Origin: Acidobacteriota bacterium
GTDB lineage: Bacteria; Acidobacteriota; Terriglobia; Terriglobales; Acidobacteriaceae
Assembly: GCA_023441255.1 (NCBI GenBank)
Contig: JAEZPW010000088.1
Coordinates: forward strand, 1-11,196
Direction: 5' to 3'
Length of the DNA: 11,196 nucleotides
The position numbers were made by a program, and so were the translations under genes. Numbering within the stretch: the first letter of the stretch is position 1; every line of letters starts with the position of its first letter. Positions 6,730 through 11,196 of the stretch are shown piece after piece. Below the pieces are notes generated by a model. That model was given only the letters and a program-made list of their open reading frames with translations, was not told where the DNA came from and did not search any database.

Positions 6730-7230
6730 GTGGAAACAGCAGCACAGAAAGCGGTGCCAGAGGCTCGGCAGTTGCTGAGGCACACAGTCGCGACGATCGC
6801 CTATCGCGGAGCCAAGGTGCTCCACGGGGTGCCTGCGGATTTCTCGACTTTCCGGGTCGCCGAAAAGACGAGAATGCCGGGCGAAATCCTGGCGCACGTG
6901 GGTGACCTTTTCGACTGGGCGCTCTCCATCGCACGCGGAAAACAGGAATGGCATGACTCGAGGCCGCTGAAGTGGGATGAAGAAGTCGCGCGGTTCTTCG
7001 CCGGGTTGAAGGCATTTGACGATTACCTGGCGTCGGATGCGCCACTCGGATACGGCGTAGAGCAGTTGTTCCAGGGTCCGGTCGCCGATGCGCTGACGCA
7101 CATCGGTCAGCTTGCGATGTTGCGGCGCCTGGCCGGATACCCCGTGATGGGCGAGAACTACTTCAAGGCCGAGATTGTCGCGGGGCGCATAGGTCCGGAG
7201 CAGGCCGCGCCCAGGAGAGAGTTCGAGTAA
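6730..7230 (+). CDS. DinB-like helical-bundle protein of unknown function
   Basis: A 166-residue soluble, mostly helical protein that looks like a member of the DinB/YfiT superfamily of four-helix-bundle, often metal-binding proteins. The supporting marks are ILAHVGDLFDW (H56) in the second helix region and DALTHIGQLAMLRRLAG (D120, H124) in the last long helix. These are the places where family members carry metal ligands, so H56, D120 and H124 are candidate ligands. The assignment is by pattern only. I chose the GTG at 6730 because GGGAG at 6716-6720 sits nine bases before it; a TTG at 6679 is in frame but overlaps nuoD and adds a low-complexity leader. It lies between nuoD and nuoE, with the repeat array after it. 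Some family members act in thiol-dependent transfer or stress response; no such role can be claimed here. A complex I assembly or redox-protection role is conceivable from context only. Confidence 0.7.
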   Translation: METAAQKAVPEARQLLRHTVATIAYRGAKVLHGVPADFSTFRVAEKTRMPGEILAHVGDLFDWALSIARGKQEWHDSRPLKWDEEVARFFAGLKAFDDYLASDAPLGYGVEQLFQGPVADALTHIGQLAMLRRLAGYPVMGENYFKAEIVAGRIGPEQAAPRREFE

Positions 7231-7243
7231 GTTCAGAACTGAA

Positions 7244-7479
7244 GCTTTGAAAGGGCACGGCTCAGCCGTTCCACACAGAGCGGAAGATGACGCTTTATAA
7301 GGCACGGCTTTAACGGTGCACGCAGAGCAGCAGTGACGGTTTGAAAGGGCACCCTCGTACGTGCCACACAGAACGGTCGTGGCGGTTTGAAACTGCACGG
7401 CTCTGCCGCGCCACGCAGAGCAGTAGTGACGGTTTGAAAGGGCACGGCTTCAGCCGTGCCGCAAAGAGCGATAGAGACC
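7244..7479. repeat. Tandem hairpin array, five imperfect units of 46-49 bp
   Basis: Five head-to-tail units fill the gap before nuoE: 7244-7291, 7292-7337, 7338-7383, 7384-7430 and 7431-7479. Each starts with G(G/C)TTT(G/A)(A/T)AA, then a palindromic core, then C(A/G)CAGAGC or a variant, and ends near GTGAC. The core is best in unit 5, where GGCACGGCT and AGCCGTGCC pair perfectly around two bases. Unit 1 has one mismatch, unit 4 is shorter with one mismatch, and units 2 and 3 keep only the outer GCAC/GTGC part. The units resemble REP-like palindromic intergenic repeats. In the nuo transcript they would form a row of stem-loops between the DinB-like gene and nuoE. Confidence 0.85.
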
Positions 7480-7500
7480 GGCGGCTTTAGCCGCTGAGGT
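7479..7500 (+). promoter_or_regulatory. Terminal hairpin and likely nuoE ribosome binding site
   Basis: GCGGC and GCCGC pair around TTTA at 7481-7494, and the stem extends to 7479-7496 with one G-T pair. GAGGT at 7496-7500 follows directly and is the only Shine-Dalgarno-like sequence before nuoE, 14 bases from the ATG. The hairpin therefore abuts the ribosome binding site and could affect its access. Confidence 0.45.
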
Positions 7501-7514
7501 AAGCCTTTTAAGAC

Positions 7515-7997
7515 ATGCAATTTTCACCGGAATTCGAACAACGCTTCGCCGAATGGCTGACCCACTATCCCATTAAGCGCTCGGTGCTTGTGCCGACGCT
7601 GCTCTACGTCCAGGACGAGGTCGGGTATCTGAGCGATGAAGTGATCGCCGAAATCGCCCGACGCCTGGACCTGACGGTGCTCGAAGTTGAGAACGTGATC
7701 AGCTATTACTCGCTGCTCACGCGCAAGCCGGTCGGCAAGTACAAAGTGCAGGTCTGCACGAATATCTGCTGCATGCTGCGCGGCGCCGAGGATGTCTTCG
7801 AAGCCGCCAGGCAGAAGCTCGGAATAGGGCATAAGCAGACGACGCCGGACGGCACCTTCTCGCTGGAAGAGGTCGAGTGCATCGGCGCCTGCAGCTGGGG
7901 TCCGGCGATGCAGGTGAACTACGACTTCCACGAGAACCTGACGCCGGAAAGCGTAGGCAAAGTCATCGACGACTACGCCGCAAAATCGCGGCAGTAG
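7515..7997 (+). CDS. nuoE: NADH-quinone oxidoreductase subunit E
   Basis: A 160-residue, 24-kDa-type subunit of the NADH-oxidising module. It carries one thioredoxin-like [2Fe-2S] cluster (N1a). The ligands are in the standard pattern: C81 and C86 in CTNICC, and C122 and C126 in ECIGAC. The N-terminal helical part (YVQDEVGYLSDEVIAEIA, then VENVISYYSLL) is typical. The ATG at 7515 gives the expected family length. It is preceded by the hairpin array and a distant GAGG, and followed by a 53-bp gap with a heptad repeat before nuoF. NuoE works with the NuoF encoded next. Confidence 0.97.
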   Translation: MQFSPEFEQRFAEWLTHYPIKRSVLVPTLLYVQDEVGYLSDEVIAEIARRLDLTVLEVENVISYYSLLTRKPVGKYKVQVCTNICCMLRGAEDVFEAARQKLGIGHKQTTPDGTFSLEEVECIGACSWGPAMQVNYDFHENLTPESVGKVIDDYAAKSRQ

Positions 7998-8011
7998 GTG
8001 ATTGTTGAATT

Positions 8012-8041
8012 GCTAACGGCCAAGAGCCAACAGCCAAGAGC
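8012..8041. repeat. Heptanucleotide array before nuoF
   Basis: Four 7-base units: a diverged first unit GCTAACG (8012-8018), then GCCAAGA (8019-8025), GCCAACA (8026-8032) and GCCAAGA (8033-8039), ending with GC. It fills most of the 53-bp nuoE-nuoF gap and ends nine bases before the nuoF ATG. No clear Shine-Dalgarno sequence lies between them. The short repeat resembles the heptamer STRR repeats known from cyanobacteria, but the sequence is different. Confidence 0.8.
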
Positions 8042-8050
8042 GAATTACTA

Positions 8051-9361
8051 ATGGCAACTTTGGTTTCACATCCCGACGAGGTAAGAGTCGTTTCGCGCCG
8101 TTTCGGCATGGGCGCGACCGCTATCGATCGCTATATCGAACTGGACGGCTACAAGGCTGCGCGGCGCGCTCTCGAATTGGGCGCCGACGGCATTATCAAC
8201 GAGGTAAAGGCCTCCAACCTGCGCGGCCGTGGCGGCGCAGGCTTCCCAACCGGCATGAAATGGTCGTTCGTGCCCAAGGAAAGCGCCAAGCCCAAGTACG
8301 TCCTGTGCAACGGCGACGAATCGGAACCCGGCACCTGCAAGGATCGCCTGATTTTCGAGCACGATCCGCACTCGGTCATCGAGGGCGTGATGATCGCCGC
8401 GATGTCGATCAACTCGCACAACGGATACATCTACTTGCGCGGCGAGTACCGCTACCTGATCGAGATCATGGAGCGGGCAGTAAAACAGGCTTACGCGAAA
8501 GGCTTCCTGGGCAAGGGCATTTTCGGCTCGAACTACGATCTGGACATCTACGTCCACAGCGGCGCGGGCGCTTATGAAGTCGGTGAAGAATCGGCCTTGA
8601 TGGAATCGCTCGAAGGCAAGCGCGGTGTGCCGCGAATCAGGCCGCCCTTCCCTGCCGTGGTTGGCCTCTACGGGGGACCCACCATCATCAACAATGCCGA
8701 GACGCTGGCCAGTGTTCCGCACGTCATCATGATGGGCGGCGAGAAATATGCCGCGCTCGGAACGCCAAAGAATGGTGGCACGCGGCTCTTCTGCCTCTCG
8801 GGCCACATCAACAAGCCCGGCGTCTACGAACTGCCGCTCGGCTACAACCTGAGCAAGATGATCAACGAGGTCGGCGGCGGGGTTTGGAAAGGCCGCAAGC
8901 TGAAGGCAGTCGTCCCGGGCGGCTCGTCCGTTCCCATACTCAAGGCCGACGAAGTCGATGTCGCGATGGACTTCGATTCGCTGATGAAGATCGGAACGTT
9001 CCTGGGTTCCGGCGGCGTGATTGTGCTCGACGACACCACCTGCATCGTCAAGTTCTTGCAGCGCACCATCGACTTCTATCAGCATGAAAGCTGCGGCTGG
9101 TGCATCCCCTGTCGTGAAGGGACCGATTGGCTGAAGAAGACGCTGCATCGCTTCCACGGCGGAGCGGGCGAGGCACGAGACATTGATAACCTGAAGTATC
9201 TGGCAGACAACATGCTCGGGCGTACGTTCTGCCCGCTCGGCGATGCTGCCGCCATGCCCGTGCAGGGCATGGTGAAGAAGTTCCGCGAAGAGTTTGAGGC
9301 GCACCTGAACGGCACGTGCCCTTATGAGCACGCCGAAGACAAGGTTCCGGTATTGGCGTGA
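8051..9361 (+). CDS. nuoF: NADH-quinone oxidoreductase subunit F (NADH- and FMN-binding)
   Basis: A 436-residue, 51-kDa-type subunit that binds NADH and FMN and carries the N3 [4Fe-4S] cluster. It takes the hydride from NADH and passes electrons to NuoE and NuoG. GRGGAGFPTG at 59-68 is the NADH/FMN glycine-rich loop. GAGAYE at 171-176 with GEESALMESLEGK at 178-190 is the FMN-site signature, and GLYGGPTIINNAET follows. The cluster ligands are C348, C351 and C354 (CGWCIPC) and C394 in the later TFCPLGD. The ATG at 8051 gives the usual start region; no good Shine-Dalgarno sequence precedes it, only the heptad array. Its TGA is 39 bp before nuoG. Length and all key residues are intact. Confidence 0.98.
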   Translation: MATLVSHPDEVRVVSRRFGMGATAIDRYIELDGYKAARRALELGADGIINEVKASNLRGRGGAGFPTGMKWSFVPKESAKPKYVLCNGDESEPGTCKDRLIFEHDPHSVIEGVMIAAMSINSHNGYIYLRGEYRYLIEIMERAVKQAYAKGFLGKGIFGSNYDLDIYVHSGAGAYEVGEESALMESLEGKRGVPRIRPPFPAVVGLYGGPTIINNAETLASVPHVIMMGGEKYAALGTPKNGGTRLFCLSGHINKPGVYELPLGYNLSKMINEVGGGVWKGRKLKAVVPGGSSVPILKADEVDVAMDFDSLMKIGTFLGSGGVIVLDDTTCIVKFLQRTIDFYQHESCGWCIPCREGTDWLKKTLHRFHGGAGEARDIDNLKYLADNMLGRTFCPLGDAAAMPVQGMVKKFREEFEAHLNGTCPYEHAEDKVPVLA

Positions 9362-9368
9362 TCTGCCG

Positions 9369-9396
9369 ACTGAGAACTGACAACTGAGAACTGGTC
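9369..9396. repeat. Heptanucleotide array before nuoG
   Basis: Four 7-base units in the 39-bp nuoF-nuoG gap: ACTGAGA (9369-9375), ACTGACA (9376-9382), ACTGAGA (9383-9389) and a diverged ACTGGTC (9390-9396). It ends four bases before the nuoG ATG, so the whole ribosome-binding region is repeat sequence. The tail of each unit alternates AGA, ACA, AGA, as in the array before nuoF, although the first four bases differ. Confidence 0.8.
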
Positions 9397-9400
9397 CTAA

Positions 9401-11196
9401 ATGGCTGACGTGAACATAACGGTTGACGGCAAGAAGCTCACGGTTCCCGCGGGAACCCTGCTGATCGAGGCCTGCAAGCAATACGGCATCGAGATCCCGG
9501 CGTTCTGCTATTACCCCGGCCTGTCTTTGCAGGGTGCATGCCGCATGTGCCTGGTGCGCATTGAAAAGATGCCCAAGCTTCAGACGGCCTGCACCACTGT
9601 CGTGCAGGAAGGCATGACAGTAAGCACCGAGAGCGACGAGGTGAAGCAGGCGCGCAAGGCAATGCTCGAACTCGTCCTCGCCAATCACCCGCTTGACTGC
9701 CCCGTCTGCGACGCGGGCGGCCAGTGCGAGTTGCAGGACATGACCTTCAAGTATGGCGCTGCCAACTCGAAGTTCATCGACATCAAGAACCACCGTGACG
9801 AGCAGCAGTGGTCGCCCGTGGTGTTCTTCGACCGTCCGCGCTGCATCCTCTGCTACCGTTGCGTGCGCGTCTGCGGCGAAGGCATGGACGTGTGGGCGCT
9901 TGGCATCCAGCAGCGCGGCGTCCGCTCCGTCATCGCTCCCAACAAGGGAGATCACCTCGAGTGCGAAGAATGCGGCATGTGCATCGACATATGCCCGGTC
10001 GGCGCGCTCACCAGCGGGTCTTACCGCTACCAGACGCGCCCTTGGGAGATGAAACACGTCGGCACCACCTGCATGCACTGCGCAGACGGCTGCAAGACGA
10101 CGCTGGGCGTGCGCCGCTCGTCCACGGGCATGGAAATCGTTCGTGGAGACAACCGCGACAAAAGCGGCATCAATGGCGACTTCCTGTGTATCAAAGGCCG
10201 CTACGCCTTCGATGCCATTAAGAATCCAGAACGGATTCGCGAGCCCCTCGTTCGCCGCAACGGCAAGCTTGTGCCTGCCTCATGGGACGAGGCCCTCGGG
10301 TTGGTGGCGCGCAATTTCAAGAATGCGGCCGGCGCCGTAGGCGTGGTCGGCTCCAATCGCATCACGAACGAGGAAGCGTACCTCTTGCAAAAGTTCGCGC
10401 GTGTGGTGCTCAAGACGAACAACATCGACCACCACCGCACGGCGGACTTCCCTGCTTTCTCCAAGGCGCTTTCGGGATATAAGGACGCAACGGCCAGCAT
10501 GCGCGACTTGTTCAACGCGCCTGCGATGCTCCTGATCGGCAACGATCCCACCAACCAGCATCCGCTGCTGGCGTGGCAGATCCGTACCAATGTGCGGCTC
10601 CACCGGGCAAAGCTGTACGTCATCAACTCGGAAGCCATCAAACTGCGTCGCCAGGCTCAGATATTCCTGCAGGTTCCTGCGGGAGCGTATTCAAGTGTAG
10701 CGAAATTCCTGGCTGGCGATGATGCCGCGCTCGACGCGCTCCTGCCGGCGGCAACAACTGAAGCACCCGCAGCGACTCAGCCCCCGACCGGGTCCGCGCC
10801 CGGAGCCGCACCTGTGGCGACTCCCACGCGAGAGCAGTGGACCGCTTTACGCGACAAGCTCAAGGCTGAACCCAGCCTGGTCATCATCTTTGGATCGGAG
10901 TTCCGCGGCGCTGACATCGAGACACTGCGCAGCTTCGGCGAGACTCTGCCCAACGCCAAGTTCGTCTGCCTCGCCGACTATGCCAACTCGCGTGGCGCCG
11001 CAGACATGGGCCTCTACCCGCACCTGCTGCCCGGTTACGTACCTGTCGGCACAGACGGCAAGTTTGCCGGCGAGTGGCACGCCGAGGCTCCCGCAGAGCC
11101 TGGCTTGGCCCTGCGGGATATGATGAAGGCTGCCGGCGATGGCACGCTGAAGGCGCTGTACATCGTTGGCTCGAACCCGGCTGCGCGGTACGGGGT
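9401..11196 (+). CDS. nuoG: NADH-quinone oxidoreductase subunit G, 5' part (runs off the window)
   Basis: The frame opens with ATG at 9401 and has no stop to the window end, giving the first 598 residues. It is the large Fe-S subunit that relays electrons from NuoF towards NuoI/NuoB. The ferredoxin-like domain has [2Fe-2S] ligands C36, C47, C50 and C64. Next come H96, C100, C103 and C109 (HPLDCPVC...GQC, cluster N5), and two CxxCxxCxxxC sets, C148-C158 and C188-C198 (ferredoxin-type clusters). C224, C227, C231 and C263 match the extra N7 cluster found in some bacterial NuoG. From about residue 275 the molybdopterin-oxidoreductase-like domain begins, interrupted by a Pro/Ala/Thr-rich stretch at about 449-476. 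The start is supported by the family N-terminus (MADVNITVDGKK). No Shine-Dalgarno sequence is visible; the heptad array takes its place. The gene certainly continues past 11196. Confidence 0.97.
   Translation, partial: MADVNITVDGKKLTVPAGTLLIEACKQYGIEIPAFCYYPGLSLQGACRMCLVRIEKMPKLQTACTTVVQEGMTVSTESDEVKQARKAMLELVLANHPLDCPVCDAGGQCELQDMTFKYGAANSKFIDIKNHRDEQQWSPVVFFDRPRCILCYRCVRVCGEGMDVWALGIQQRGVRSVIAPNKGDHLECEECGMCIDICPVGALTSGSYRYQTRPWEMKHVGTTCMHCADGCKTTLGVRRSSTGMEIVRGDNRDKSGINGDFLCIKGRYAFDAIKNPERIREPLVRRNGKLVPASWDEALGLVARNFKNAAGAVGVVGSNRITNEEAYLLQKFARVVLKTNNIDHHRTADFPAFSKALSGYKDATASMRDLFNAPAMLLIGNDPTNQHPLLAWQIRTNVRLHRAKLYVINSEAIKLRRQAQIFLQVPAGAYSSVAKFLAGDDAALDALLPAATTEAPAATQPPTGSAPGAAPVATPTREQWTALRDKLKAEPSLVIIFGSEFRGADIETLRSFGETLPNAKFVCLADYANSRGAADMGLYPHLLPGYVPVGTDGKFAGEWHAEAPAEPGLALRDMMKAAGDGTLKALYIVGSNPAARYG

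Noticed and set aside
7436..7465. Rho-independent terminator from the perfect hairpin of unit 5
   Set aside because: The strong stem is not followed by a T-run, and nuoE, nuoF and nuoG downstream have no separate promoter that I can see.
7244..7479. CRISPR array
   Set aside because: The units are contiguous, with no unique spacers of constant length, and the repeats themselves vary; there are no cas genes.
7233..7520. Open frame of 95 residues on the minus strand across the repeat array, with a repeating VPFQTVTxALR-like peptide
   Set aside because: It only reads the hairpin units in reverse. The unit length is not a multiple of three, there is no ribosome binding site, and no family is recognised; repeats like this often give spurious open frames.
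8066..10078. Very long (670-residue) open frame on the minus strand opposite nuoF and nuoG
   Set aside because: It is antisense to two certain genes with complete motifs. Its composition is rich in H, A, V and D, as expected from the complement of GC-rich coding DNA, and no domain is visible.

Overview
The window is a GC-rich bacterial segment in which every supported gene lies on the + strand. The most likely source is an acidobacterium (Acidobacteriota, Terriglobia-like). This rests on general resemblance of the proteins and on the intergenic repeats (a TGTCATTCCGAGCGAG-type dispersed motif, GGCACGGCT/AGCCGTGCC hairpins, short ACTGAGA/ACTGACA-type heptads). It is an inference, not a database result.

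Region 1 (1-4375) is housekeeping. It begins with the 3' end of an NHL/SMP-30-type beta-propeller gene. Next come cinA (nucleotide-processing and NMN deamidase-type protein), thpR (RNA 2',3'-cyclic phosphodiesterase), plsY (acyl-phosphate:glycerol-3-phosphate acyltransferase) and gpsA (glycerol-3-phosphate dehydrogenase). thpR, plsY and gpsA are joined by two ATGA stop/start overlaps. GpsA makes glycerol-3-phosphate and PlsY acylates it, so the last two genes form the entry to phospholipid synthesis. A repeat-filled 211-bp gap separates cinA from thpR, and the end of that repeat carries the thpR ribosome binding site.

Region 2 (4376-11196) is the front half of a respiratory complex I (nuo) operon: nuoA, nuoC, nuoD, a small DinB-like gene, nuoE, nuoF, nuoG. 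nuoG runs off the window end. A good sigma-70-type promoter (TTGACA, 18 bp, TAAACT) lies ahead of nuoA, and a dyad overlaps its -10 box. nuoA, nuoC and nuoD are packed end to end, and nuoB is absent from its usual place between nuoA and nuoC. NuoE, NuoF and NuoG form the NADH-oxidising arm (FMN plus Fe-S clusters). NuoC and NuoD belong to the connecting/quinone-reducing part, and NuoA is a membrane subunit.

The unusual part is the spacing in the second half of the operon. The three gaps ahead of nuoE, nuoF and nuoG each hold a repeat array: five imperfect copies of a roughly 47-bp hairpin unit before nuoE, and four heptanucleotide units before each of nuoF and nuoG. The two heptad arrays use different core tetranucleotides but the same alternating AGA/ACA/AGA tail. 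They occupy the place where a Shine-Dalgarno sequence would be expected. No phage, transposase, CRISPR, tRNA or rRNA was seen. Nothing here amounts to a new enzymatic system; the noteworthy material is the operon architecture and its repeats.
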